A DNA stretch of 64,000 bases from Streptacidiphilus sp. ASG 303 (GTDB taxonomy: Bacteria > Actinomycetota > Actinomycetes > Streptomycetales > Streptomycetaceae): the NCBI RefSeq assembly GCF_020991365.1, contig NZ_JAJLRA010000004.1:62001-126000 (forward strand). Direction: 5' to 3'. The translations under genes were made by a program, and so were the position numbers. The notes beneath the pieces are model-generated. The model searched no databases and was not told where the DNA came from. It saw nothing but the letters and a program-made list of their open reading frames with translations. This document shows, piece after piece, positions 50,510-58,822 of the stretch; position 1 is the stretch's first letter; each line of letters opens with the position of its first letter.

Positions 50510-51286
50510 GTGGCGGGACGGCGGCAGGGGTACGCGCAGGAGCGCGGGCGGCGGGGCGGGCGGCAGGGGGACCGGGGCGGACCCGGCCGCGGCGGCCGGG
50601 TCGCGTCGGCGGTGTCGGTCCTCGGCGAACTCCTCATCACCTTCGGCGTGCTGCTCGGCCTCTTCGTGGCGTACTCGCTGTGGTGGACCAACGTCCTGGC
50701 GGACCGTCAGGCCGACTCCCTGGCGCACCGCCTGCGCGACCAGTGGACCCACCGGCCCGCCACCGGCGACACCGCCCCCCGCCACCCGCGCTCCTTCGCC
50801 GTCGGCGACCCGGTGGGCTTCCTGCACGTCCCCGCGCTGGGCGCGGACTCCACCGTGCTGATCCGGATGGGCACCGGGACCGAGATCCTGAACCAGGGCG
50901 TGGCCGGCGTGTACCGCAGGCCCTACGCCGCGGCGATGCCGTGGGAGCGGACCGGCAACTTCGCGCTCGCCGCCCACCGCGACGGCCACGGCGCCAAGTT
51001 CCACAACCTCGACCGGCTGCACAAGGGCGACCCGGTGGTCGTGGAGACCTCCGACACCTGGTACGTCTACCGCGTCGACGCGGTCCTGCCGCAGACCTCC
51101 AAGGAGGACACCGGCGTGATCGCACCCGTGCCGAAGGAGTCCGGCTTCACCCGGCCCGGCCGGTACATCACGCTCACCACCTGCACGCCGGTCTACACCT
51201 CGCGCTACCGCATGGCCGTCTGGGGGAGCCTGGTGCGCACCGTGCCCGTCGACGCCCGGCGCACCCCGCCCGCCGAGCTGCGCTGA
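50510..51286 (+). CDS. Class E sortase (SrtE2-like)
   Basis: 258 residues, GTG 50510 after GCGGAGGGGCA. A shorter paralogue of the previous gene: basic N-terminus (RRQGYAQERGRRGGRQGDRG), membrane helix at ~36-58, and a sortase domain with His156 (ALAAHRDGHG), Cys225 (TLTTCTP) and Arg of YRMAVWG. The tandem arrangement with a 22-bp gap suggests a joint transcript and overlapping substrates, as in S. coelicolor SrtE1/SrtE2. Confidence 0.93.
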   Translation: MAGRRQGYAQERGRRGGRQGDRGGPGRGGRVASAVSVLGELLITFGVLLGLFVAYSLWWTNVLADRQADSLAHRLRDQWTHRPATGDTAPRHPRSFAVGDPVGFLHVPALGADSTVLIRMGTGTEILNQGVAGVYRRPYAAAMPWERTGNFALAAHRDGHGAKFHNLDRLHKGDPVVVETSDTWYVYRVDAVLPQTSKEDTGVIAPVPKESGFTRPGRYITLTTCTPVYTSRYRMAVWGSLVRTVPVDARRTPPAELR

Positions 51287-51484
51287 GCGGCCGTCAGCCT
51301 CTCGCGATCGGCGCGCGGGCGCGGACACACGCCCCCCGCGGGCGACCGTGCGCTGCGCCGGAGACGTGACCCGGAGCCCGGAACGACCGTTGGGGAGTTC
51401 GAGAAGTACCCCACAGTCGAAGACAGGGATGACCCCGGCGGTGCGCCAACACCCCGGGGCCCGGCACCAGGAGAAACACCTCCG

Positions 51485-52723
51485 ATGCACCTCCACTTTA
51501 TCCGGCCTGCCCGCTATCTTCAGGCCCCCCACGACATCGTCCGGCACCCGCGCCTCAACGGGACGGCCACCAAGCTGCTCCTGATGGCCCTCTCGCTGCC
51601 CCCGGGCACCCGCGAGACCTTCCAGACCCTCGCCTCCCGCATCCCCGAGGGCCGCAGCGCCGTCGCCACCGCGCGCCGCCAGCTCATCGACGAGGGCTTC
51701 CTCCACGTCCGCCGCCGCCAGGACCCTCGCACCGGCACCTGGGCCACCGACACCCTCGTCTCCAGCGTGCCCCTGCACGAACCCGGCGCCATCGCCGCCG
51801 CCTGGGCCGCCGCCGACGGCACCGGGGACGGCGGTGGGGACGGCTCCGGCGGCGGCAGCGGTGCGCCCGGCCCCGGGTCGCCCGGAGCCGGCCGGGTGGG
51901 CGGCGGTCCCGCCGGGAGGGCGGCGCGTGCGGCCCGCCCGGCGTCCCCGACCCGCCGGATCCCGGCAGTCGGGTCGGCGGCGGGCCGGGCGGTCGGCACT
52001 TCCCCCAAGGGGGACCACACCGGAGATGGGAAGAAGACCCTCCCTCCCCGACCGCCGGCCGCGCCGCCGGCCACGACCGCGCCGGCCGTGGTGCCACCGG
52101 CGGGCGCGGCGGCCCCTCCGGAGTCCGCCGGTACGGCCATCAGCCCGGTCGCCGCTCCGGAGGCCGCCACCGATGCGGGCGCCACCGACGCGGACGCTCC
52201 CGACGTCCCCGGCGTCGCCCTCGCGACCGGCACCGGCCCGGAGGAGGTCCCGCCCGCCGCCAGGGCCGCCCGGATGCTGCTCCGGGCCGTCGAGGACGAA
52301 CCCCGCCTGCGCCTCGGCGTCGCGGAGGTCCTGCGGCTGGCACCGCTGGCCGCCCTGTGGCTGGAGCGCGGCGCCACCCTCGGCGACCTGCGCCTGGCAC
52401 TGCTGCCCGGCCTGCCCGCCGTGGTCCACTCCGCCGCCGCCCTGGTGAGGTCCCGGCTGGAGCGCAAACTGCCCCCGCCGCCGGTGGACGCCCCGCCACC
52501 GCCCGTCCGCCACGAGTGCGCCGAGTGCGGCGTTCCCGTCCCCCGCCCCGGCCTCTGCCGCCCCTGCGCCGCACCCCCGCACGCCGCGCCCGCCGTTGCG
52601 CCCGGCCCGGACCGGCCCGCCGCCCAGATCGCCGCCGAGGGCGCCGCCCGCGTCCGCAGCCTGCTCGCCCCCGCCGGCGGCAACCGGCTCCGCCGCACCC
52701 GCTTCGTCCTGGCCTACCGCTGA
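51485..52723 (+). CDS. Winged-helix protein with long disordered linker
   Basis: 412 residues, ATG 51485. Residues 1-~95 form a helix-turn-helix domain (HPRLNGTATKLLLMALSLPPG...LASRIPEGRSAVATARRQLIDEGFLHV) resembling replication-initiator/GntR-like winged helices. A Gly/Ala/Pro-rich linker follows, including the conserved-looking KKTLPPRPP, then a helical region (ARMLLRAVEDEPRLRLGVAEVLRLAPLAALWLERG) and a CxxC...CxxC knuckle (HECAECGVPVPRPGLCRPCA). Streptomyces genomes carry several such 'helix-turn-helix domain' proteins of unknown function. Not part of the srtE-pknB block as I remember it in S. coelicolor. Confidence 0.78.
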   Translation: MHLHFIRPARYLQAPHDIVRHPRLNGTATKLLLMALSLPPGTRETFQTLASRIPEGRSAVATARRQLIDEGFLHVRRRQDPRTGTWATDTLVSSVPLHEPGAIAAAWAAADGTGDGGGDGSGGGSGAPGPGSPGAGRVGGGPAGRAARAARPASPTRRIPAVGSAAGRAVGTSPKGDHTGDGKKTLPPRPPAAPPATTAPAVVPPAGAAAPPESAGTAISPVAAPEAATDAGATDADAPDVPGVALATGTGPEEVPPAARAARMLLRAVEDEPRLRLGVAEVLRLAPLAALWLERGATLGDLRLALLPGLPAVVHSAAALVRSRLERKLPPPPVDAPPPPVRHECAECGVPVPRPGLCRPCAAPPHAAPAVAPGPDRPAAQIAAEGAARVRSLLAPAGGNRLRRTRFVLAYR

Positions 52724-52784
52724 CCGCCGGACACCGGCCGAACCCCGGCCCGACCACCGACCCGGACCACCTCGAGGGGGACCG

Positions 52785-53441
52785 ATGCACCCGCGACCCG
52801 TCAACCGGCAAGCCGTGATCCTGGAGTCGCGCACCATGCGCGACAGCCTCACCGGATGGACCCAAGCCCTCGACCGGGTCAAGGCCCTCCGTCTCCTGCC
52901 CGACGGCGTCCACCTCACGACCCGCCTCGTCGCCGACTACTTCGAGGTGGGCGAGGAGGCGGTGAAGAGCATCGTGAAGCGTCACCGCGAGGAGCTGCGC
53001 AGCAACGGCTACCAGATGCTGCAAGGCGTTGAGCTGCGCCGATACCTAGGGTCCACGACGGACCTTAGCTCCGTGCCGGGACGCGGTCTCGCCCTCTTCC
53101 CCCGCCGGGCCGTGCTCAACGTCGCGATGCTGCTGCGGGACAGCGAGGTCGCCCGTCAGGTGCGGACCCACCTGCTGGACCTCGCCGAGCCCGCCCGGCC
53201 CTCGTCGGCGCTGGACGCGTACGTCGCGGAGGCCGCCCGCCGGGCCGCCGAGCAGGCCGCCGAGCAGGTCGTGGAACGGCACCTGCGGTCCCACGCCCGG
53301 ATCATCGGTGCGATGAGCTGCCGCATCGCCCGCATGGACAGCGCCCTGCGGGAGGTCCGCAGCCGCCTGGACACCCTGTGCACGCTCTGGTCCCGTAGGT
53401 CCACGCCGGACCGGTGCGCCCGCTGCCGCCGCCACCGCTGA
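52785..53441 (+). CDS. Antirepressor-like DNA-binding protein
   Basis: 218 residues from ATG 52785 (GAGGGGG 4 bases upstream). The N-terminal half (LTTRLVADYFEVGEEAVKSIVKRHREELRSNGYQML...RYL) is a helix-turn-helix, followed by the segment GLALFPRRAVLNVAMLLRDSEVARQVRTHLLDLAE, which I recognise from phage-type antirepressor/BRO-like regulators in Gram-positive bacteria. The C-terminal part is a probable coiled coil (SRIARMDSALREVRSRLDTL-like) with a final CARC. It follows the winged-helix gene by 61 bp in the same direction; the two may act together. Confidence 0.72.
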   Translation: MHPRPVNRQAVILESRTMRDSLTGWTQALDRVKALRLLPDGVHLTTRLVADYFEVGEEAVKSIVKRHREELRSNGYQMLQGVELRRYLGSTTDLSSVPGRGLALFPRRAVLNVAMLLRDSEVARQVRTHLLDLAEPARPSSALDAYVAEAARRAAEQAAEQVVERHLRSHARIIGAMSCRIARMDSALREVRSRLDTLCTLWSRRSTPDRCARCRRHR

Positions 53442-53465
53442 GCGGCGGCGGACCCGAGGGAACGC

Positions 53466-53502
53466 CGCGGGGGCTGTGGACGAGTCGTCCACAGCCCCCG
53501 CG
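53466..53502. terminator. Inverted repeat containing two DnaA boxes
   Basis: 18-bp perfect arms (53466-53483 and 53485-53502) with a 1-base loop, between the converging antirepressor-like gene and pknB. The arms contain TGTGGACGA and its complement TCGTCCACA, each one mismatch from the DnaA box. Terminator role is the simplest reading; DnaA binding is possible. Confidence 0.8.
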
Positions 53503-53523
53503 TCAGACGCGCGCAGGTCCGGA

Positions 53524-55587
53524 TCAGCCGCCGCCGCCGGTGTTGCCCCCGAGGATCCCGCCGATGCCGCCGGGGTTGCCGCCGCCACCGCCGTTGTTGC
53601 CGCCCTGGTTGCTCGGCTGGACCGTCAGCACGATCTCCTGGTTCTTGGGGATCTGGGTGCCGACGGGGACGCTCTGGTTCGTCACGATGCCGTTGCGATC
53701 ACCGGGACCGTCGACGTGGTAGTTCGTCAGCCCGGCCGCCTCCAGGGCCTGGATCGCCTGGCCCAGGGTGCCGTTGGTGACCGGGGGCATCGCCACCGTG
53801 GCCGGGGCCTTCGCCACGTCCAGGGTGACCACGGAGTTCTTGGGGACCGAGCCGGCGCCGGGGTTCTGGTTCAGCACCGTGCCCGCGGGCTTGTCCGCCG
53901 ACTCGACGTCGTTGCGCTTGACCTGGACGCCCATCCCCTGCAGCGCCGCTGCGGCCTGGTCGAAGGGCTGGCCGATGACCGAGGGGATGGTCACCTGCTC
54001 CGGCGCCTTGCCGACGACGATGTCGACCTTGGAGTTCTTCTGAGCCTTCCTGCCCGGGCCCGGCTGCTGCTTGAGGACGGTGCCCTGCTCGCTCTGCTTG
54101 TCGGTCTCCTGCTGGTCCACGTTGCCGATCTGGAAGCCCTCGTCCTGGAGCTTCTGCTGCGCCTGCTCCTGGGTGAGGCCGCCGAGGTCCGGGACCTCGC
54201 CCTGCTCGGGCCCGGTGGAGACGTGGACGGTGATGCTGCCGTTCTTGGCGAGCGCGGTGCCGACCGCCTGGTCCTGCGTGCAGATCTTGCCCTTGGGGGC
54301 GATGTCCTCGGCGCAGGGCACCTTCTCGCCCTGGGTGATCGTGAACCCGTTGCCGTCGTTCCGCAGCGTGTTCTCGGCCTCGGCGACCGACTGGCCGATC
54401 AGGCTGGGCACCTTGGGGTCCGCCTTCTTCCCGCCGCTGTCGCCGAAGAGCGCCTGGGCGATGAAGAACGAGCCCACCAGGACGAGCACCGCCGCGATGG
54501 CGAGCACGATCCACGAGGTGTTGTTCTTCTGCTGCTGCCCGCGGCGGGCACCGGCCCGGCCGCCGTAGCCGCCGTCGTCCCCGGGGCCGCCCGGGCCGCC
54601 GACCGGCGGGAGCACCGTGGTGCCGGCCATGCTGCCGTTCTGCTGGGGGAGGGCCGCGGTGGCCTGGCCGCCGTACTGGTCGCCGCCGTAGCCGCCGTCG
54701 TACCCGCCCATGCCGAACGCGGCGACCTGCTGGGCCGCCGCGACGGGCAGGCCGTCGAGGAAGCGCTCGATGTCGTCGCGCATCTCGTCGGCGCTCTGGT
54801 AGCGGTAGTCGCGGTCCTTGGCGAGGGCCTTCAGCACGATGGCGTCGACCTCGGGCCGCACCTCCGGGTCGAAGGCCGAGGGGGGCTGCGGCTCCTCCCG
54901 CACGTGCTGGTACGCCACGGCGACCGGCGAGTCGCCCACGAAGGGCGGCCGCAGCGCCAGCAGCTCGTAGATCAGGCAGCCCGTGGAGTACAGGTCGGAG
55001 CGTGCGTCGACCTGCTCGCCCTTGGCCTGCTCGGGCGAGAGGTACTGGGCCGTGCCGATGACCGCCGCGGTCTGGGTCATGGTCATGCCCTGGTCGCCCA
55101 TGGCGCGGGCGATGCCGAAGTCCATGACCTTGACGGTGCCGTTGCGCGTCAGCATGACGTTCGCCGGCTTGATGTCGCGGTGGACGATCCCGTTGCGGTG
55201 CGAGTACTCCAGCGCCTGGAGGATGCCGATGGTCATCTCCAGGGCGCGCTCCGGCAGCAGCCGGCGCCCGGAGTGCAGCAGCTCGCGCAGGGTCGAGCCG
55301 TCGACGTACTCCATGACGATGTACGGGATGGAGATCCCGTCGAGGTAGTCCTCGCCGGTGTCGTACACGGCGACGATCGACGGGTGGTTCAGGGACGCTG
55401 CCGACTGGGCCTCGCGGCGGAACCGGGCCTGGAACGACGGGTCACGGGCCATGTCGGCCCGCAGCGTCTTCACGGCGACGGTGCGGCCGAGCCGGATGTC
55501 GTGGCCGAGGTAGACCTCGGCCATGCCGCCGCGACCCAGCACGGCGCCCAGCTCGTACCGGCCGCCGAGGCGACGCGGCTCTTCCAT
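53524..55587 (-). CDS. pknB: Ser/Thr protein kinase PknB with PASTA repeats
   Basis: 687 residues. Cytoplasmic kinase domain 11-275: glycine-rich loop GRGGMAEVYLG, Lys40, HRDIKPANV (catalytic Asp139), DFG at 156-158 and GTAQYLSPEQ. Gly/Tyr-rich juxtamembrane region, one helix at 358-380, and four extracellular PASTA repeats that sense peptidoglycan or lipid II, ending in a Gly/Asn tail. Targets in relatives include the MurJ pseudokinase, CrgA/FhaB partners and division proteins. Last gene of the leftward fhaA-pknB operon; the 285-bp gap before it may hold its own promoter. Confidence 0.96.
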   Translation of the reverse strand: MEEPRRLGGRYELGAVLGRGGMAEVYLGHDIRLGRTVAVKTLRADMARDPSFQARFRREAQSAASLNHPSIVAVYDTGEDYLDGISIPYIVMEYVDGSTLRELLHSGRRLLPERALEMTIGILQALEYSHRNGIVHRDIKPANVMLTRNGTVKVMDFGIARAMGDQGMTMTQTAAVIGTAQYLSPEQAKGEQVDARSDLYSTGCLIYELLALRPPFVGDSPVAVAYQHVREEPQPPSAFDPEVRPEVDAIVLKALAKDRDYRYQSADEMRDDIERFLDGLPVAAAQQVAAFGMGGYDGGYGGDQYGGQATAALPQQNGSMAGTTVLPPVGGPGGPGDDGGYGGRAGARRGQQQKNNTSWIVLAIAAVLVLVGSFFIAQALFGDSGGKKADPKVPSLIGQSVAEAENTLRNDGNGFTITQGEKVPCAEDIAPKGKICTQDQAVGTALAKNGSITVHVSTGPEQGEVPDLGGLTQEQAQQKLQDEGFQIGNVDQQETDKQSEQGTVLKQQPGPGRKAQKNSKVDIVVGKAPEQVTIPSVIGQPFDQAAAALQGMGVQVKRNDVESADKPAGTVLNQNPGAGSVPKNSVVTLDVAKAPATVAMPPVTNGTLGQAIQALEAAGLTNYHVDGPGDRNGIVTNQSVPVGTQIPKNQEIVLTVQPSNQGGNNGGGGGNPGGIGGILGGNTGGGG

Positions 55588-55747
55588 AGCTCCCAGCCCT
55601 CTCCCTCACCGGTGCATGAGGATGTGACGTTGGGCCCCGCGGCCCGGCTCCCCGCGCCCGTAGGGCACGGAACCGGCCCGCAGACAGACCGCTGCTTGCG
55701 GATACGCTACCGGTCCCGGCAGCGCAAGCCCGCCTCCAGCACCACCC

Positions 55748-55764
55748 GATACCAGACCGGTATC
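55748..55764. promoter_or_regulatory. Short inverted repeat upstream of pknB
   Basis: GATACC (55748-55753) and GGTATC (55759-55764) around a 5-base centre, in the pbpA-pknB spacer about 160 bp before the pknB start. Operator-like; function unknown. The rest of the 285-bp spacer shows no gene. Confidence 0.4.
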
Positions 55765-55872
55765 AGCCGTCCACCGGGTGTCCCCATCCCCCGGGAACGG
55801 CGATCCCCGCAGGTCGGCCCGGGGACACTGCGGTCCGGCGGGGCGGCCTGCGGGGGCCGGGTGAGGAATGGG

Positions 55873-57336
55873 TCACTTGCCGAGGACGGCCTCCATGACG
55901 GCCTTCGCCACCGGCGCCGCGAGCTTGCCGCCGGCGATGCCGGCGCGGTTGTCGCCCTCGCTGCTCTCCACGACCACGGCGACGGCGACCTTGGGGGTGT
56001 CGCCGCTCTTGGCGTAGGAGATGAACCAGGCGTAGGGGAGGTCCTTGTTGTTCTCTCCGTGCTGGGCCGTACCGGTCTTGCCGCCGACCGTGACGCCGGG
56101 GATCTGCGCGGCCCTGCCGGTGCCGCCCGGGCTCTCCACCACGCCCTGCATCAGCGTCTGGAGCTTCTGGGCCGTCTCCGGGCTGAAGGCGCGGCTCATC
56201 TCCTTCGGCTTGGTCTGGGAGATGGTGGTCAGGTCGGGGGCCTGCTCCTTGTCGACCATGTACGGCTGCATGAGCGAGCCGTTGTTGGCGACGGCGGAGG
56301 CGACCATGGCCATCTGGAGCGGGGTGACGCGGGTGTTGTGCTGGCCGATGGCGTCCAGCGCGGTGCCGGGGCGGTCGGAGTCGCGGGGGAAGACGCTCTC
56401 GGCGGCGCGGACGGGGGTGTCGACCTTGGGGTTGTTGAAGCCCAGCTTCTCGGCCTGCGCGGCGAGCTTGTCCTTGCCCACCTCGTCGCCGATCTTGGCG
56501 AAGACGGTGTTGCAGGAGTACTCCATCGCGACCAGCACGGTCGCGTTGGTGCACGGCTCGAACTTGGACTCGTTCGGGAGCACCTGCTGCGTGTTGGGCA
56601 GGAGGTAGCGGGCCGGGGTGTTCGTCCGGTCGTCCGGGTTGTTGTAGACGTGGTTCTCGAACATCGCCGCGGCGGTCACGATCTTGAAGGTCGAGCCGGG
56701 CGGGTAGGTCTCCCGGAGCGCCCGGTTGAGCATGGGCTTGTCCGGGTCGTCCAGGTACTTGGTGTACGCCGAGGTGTCCTGGCCCGAGAACTTGCCCGGG
56801 TCGTAGGACGGCGTGCTCACCAGGGCCAGGACGGCGCCGGTGGTCGGGTCCAGGGCGACCGCGGCGCCCTTCTTCCCCTTGAGCGCCTCGTACGCCGCCT
56901 TCTGCGCCTTCTGGTCGATCGTGGTGACGACGCTGCCGCCCTGCTTGGGCTTGCCCGTCAGCATGTCCAGCGTGTTGCGGAAGAAGAGCCGGTCGTCGTT
57001 GCCGGAGAGGAAGTCGTCCTCCAGTGACTCGATCTGGCTGTTGCCGACCGTCTGCGAGGAGTAGCCGGTGACCGGCGCGTACATCTCGCCGTCCGTCCAG
57101 TCCTGCTTGTACTTGAAGCGCAGGCCGTTGACGAAGGTCGACTTGGTCATCGGCCGGCCGTTGGCCAGGAAGATGTTCCCCCGAGGGTGCGCGTATCGGT
57201 CGAACACCACGCGCTTGTTGTTCTTGTCGTTGGCGAGCGCCGTCGCCTTGACGCCCTGCAGCCAGTTGGCGCGGGCCATCAGGGCCAGGACGAGCAGCAT
57301 GCAGAAGACGGACACCCGCCGGATGGGCTTGTTCAT
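55873..57336 (-). CDS. pbpA: Class B penicillin-binding protein PbpA
   Basis: 487 residues, ATG 57336. N-terminal signal anchor (VSVFCMLLVLALMARANWLQ), dimerisation/pedestal region with PRGNIFLANGRP, and transpeptidase domain with all three motifs: S215-T-F-K, SCN (MEYSCNTVFAKIG) and KTGTAQ. It cross-links peptidoglycan outside the membrane and is the target of beta-lactams. Pairs with the SEDS protein encoded 36 bp upstream. Confidence 0.95.
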   Translation of the reverse strand: MNKPIRRVSVFCMLLVLALMARANWLQGVKATALANDKNNKRVVFDRYAHPRGNIFLANGRPMTKSTFVNGLRFKYKQDWTDGEMYAPVTGYSSQTVGNSQIESLEDDFLSGNDDRLFFRNTLDMLTGKPKQGGSVVTTIDQKAQKAAYEALKGKKGAAVALDPTTGAVLALVSTPSYDPGKFSGQDTSAYTKYLDDPDKPMLNRALRETYPPGSTFKIVTAAAMFENHVYNNPDDRTNTPARYLLPNTQQVLPNESKFEPCTNATVLVAMEYSCNTVFAKIGDEVGKDKLAAQAEKLGFNNPKVDTPVRAAESVFPRDSDRPGTALDAIGQHNTRVTPLQMAMVASAVANNGSLMQPYMVDKEQAPDLTTISQTKPKEMSRAFSPETAQKLQTLMQGVVESPGGTGRAAQIPGVTVGGKTGTAQHGENNKDLPYAWFISYAKSGDTPKVAVAVVVESSEGDNRAGIAGGKLAAPVAKAVMEAVLGK

Positions 57337-57372
57337 GCGATGGGTCCCCTCCTCGCAACGTGGGTCATGGTC

Positions 57373-58800
57373 TCAGGTCCGCACTATCTGGGTGGCTTCG
57401 GCGTCCGGGTTCGGTGCCGGCTCGGGGGCGGGCCGCCGGGCAGTGTCGCTGATCTTGAGCAGTACCGCCACCAGCGCCCAGTTCGCGACCACCGACGAGC
57501 CGCCCTGCGCCATGAACGGCATGGTCATGCCGGTGAGCGGGATCAGGCCGGTGACGCCGCCGGCGACCACGAAGACCTGGATCGCGAAGGCGGACGAGAG
57601 GCCCACCGCCAGCAGCTTGCCGAACGGGTCGCGGGCGGCGACCGCGGTGCGCAGACCGCGCTGCACCAGCAGCCCGTACAGCAGGAAGATCGCCATGATG
57701 CCCGCCAGGCCGAGCTCCTCACCGAACGAGCCGAGGATGAAGTCGCTCTTCGCGGCGAACTTGATCAGCCAGGAGCGGCCCTCCCCCAGGCCGGTGCCCA
57801 TGACGCCGCCGGAGCCGAAGGCGAAGAGCGACTGGCCGATCTGCTCGGTGGCGCCGTCGGGAGGGTGGGGCGAGAAGGCCGCCATCGGGTCCAGCCACGC
57901 GTTGACGCGGGTCTGGACGTGGCTCTCGAAGCTCGCGACGAAGACCGCGCCGGCCGCCGACATCAGCAGGCCGAAGACGATCCAGCTGGTGCGCTCGGTG
58001 GCGACGTAGAGCATCACCACGAAGAGGCCGAAGAAGAGCAGCGAGCTGCCGAGGTCGGTCTCGAAGACGAGGATCAGGATGGAGATGACCCAGACCACGA
58101 TGATCGGGCCGAGGTCGCGCCCGCGCGGCAGGTACAGGCCCATGAAGCGGCGGCTGGCCAGGGCCAGCGCGTCCCGCTTCACCATCAGGTAGCCGGCGAA
58201 GAAGACGGTCAGGATGATCTTCGCGAACTCGCCGGGCTGGAGGGAGAAGCTGCCGACGTGGATCCAGATCTTGGCGCCGAAGTCCTCCTTCCGCTCCGGG
58301 AAGAAGGCCGGGGCCGCGAGCAGGACCAGCGCCACCATCATCGAGATGTAGGTATAGCGCTGGAGGATGCGGTGGTCCTTGAGCAGCACCAGCACGCCGA
58401 GGAAGAGCCCGATGCCCAGGCCCGACCACATGAGCTGGTTGGCTGCGGCGGGGTAGTTGCTGTCCAGCAGCGGGCCGGCCTTGTCCAGCCGCCAGATCAT
58501 CACCAGGCCCATGCCGTTGAGCAGGGTGGCGATGGGCAGCATCAGCGGGTCCGCGTACGGGGCGAAGCGCCGCATCGTGAGGTGCGCCACCAGGGCCAGG
58601 CCGCCCATGCCCAGGCCGTAGCCGAGCATGCCGCCCGGCAGGGAGCCGTCCATGGCGAGCCCGACGTTCGCGTACGCGAACATCGGGATCACCACCGCGA
58701 AGGCGAGCATGACCAGCTCGGTGTTGCGGCGGTTGGGGGCACCCTGCGGGGTGATCGTCGTCGTGTTGGTGGTCCTGTTGGTCAATCCGAAACTGCTCAC
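57373..58800 (-). CDS. SEDS peptidoglycan polymerase (FtsW/RodA family)
   Basis: 475 residues, about 10-12 membrane helices. SEDS signatures: LQPGEFAKIILTVFFAGYL with the conserved Glu, GRDLGPIIVVWVISILILVFETDLGSSLL with the catalytic Asp region, and the C-terminal TGLIPLTGMTMPFMAQGGSS. Polymerises glycan strands from lipid II with its class B PBP partner encoded next. In mycobacteria the gene in this place is rodA; S. coelicolor annotation varies between ftsW and rodA, so no symbol is forced. Confidence 0.95.
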   Translation of the reverse strand: MSSFGLTNRTTNTTTITPQGAPNRRNTELVMLAFAVVIPMFAYANVGLAMDGSLPGGMLGYGLGMGGLALVAHLTMRRFAPYADPLMLPIATLLNGMGLVMIWRLDKAGPLLDSNYPAAANQLMWSGLGIGLFLGVLVLLKDHRILQRYTYISMMVALVLLAAPAFFPERKEDFGAKIWIHVGSFSLQPGEFAKIILTVFFAGYLMVKRDALALASRRFMGLYLPRGRDLGPIIVVWVISILILVFETDLGSSLLFFGLFVVMLYVATERTSWIVFGLLMSAAGAVFVASFESHVQTRVNAWLDPMAAFSPHPPDGATEQIGQSLFAFGSGGVMGTGLGEGRSWLIKFAAKSDFILGSFGEELGLAGIMAIFLLYGLLVQRGLRTAVAARDPFGKLLAVGLSSAFAIQVFVVAGGVTGLIPLTGMTMPFMAQGGSSVVANWALVAVLLKISDTARRPAPEPAPNPDAEATQIVRT

Positions 58801-58822
58801 GGCGCGGGCCGCTCCCCTACGA

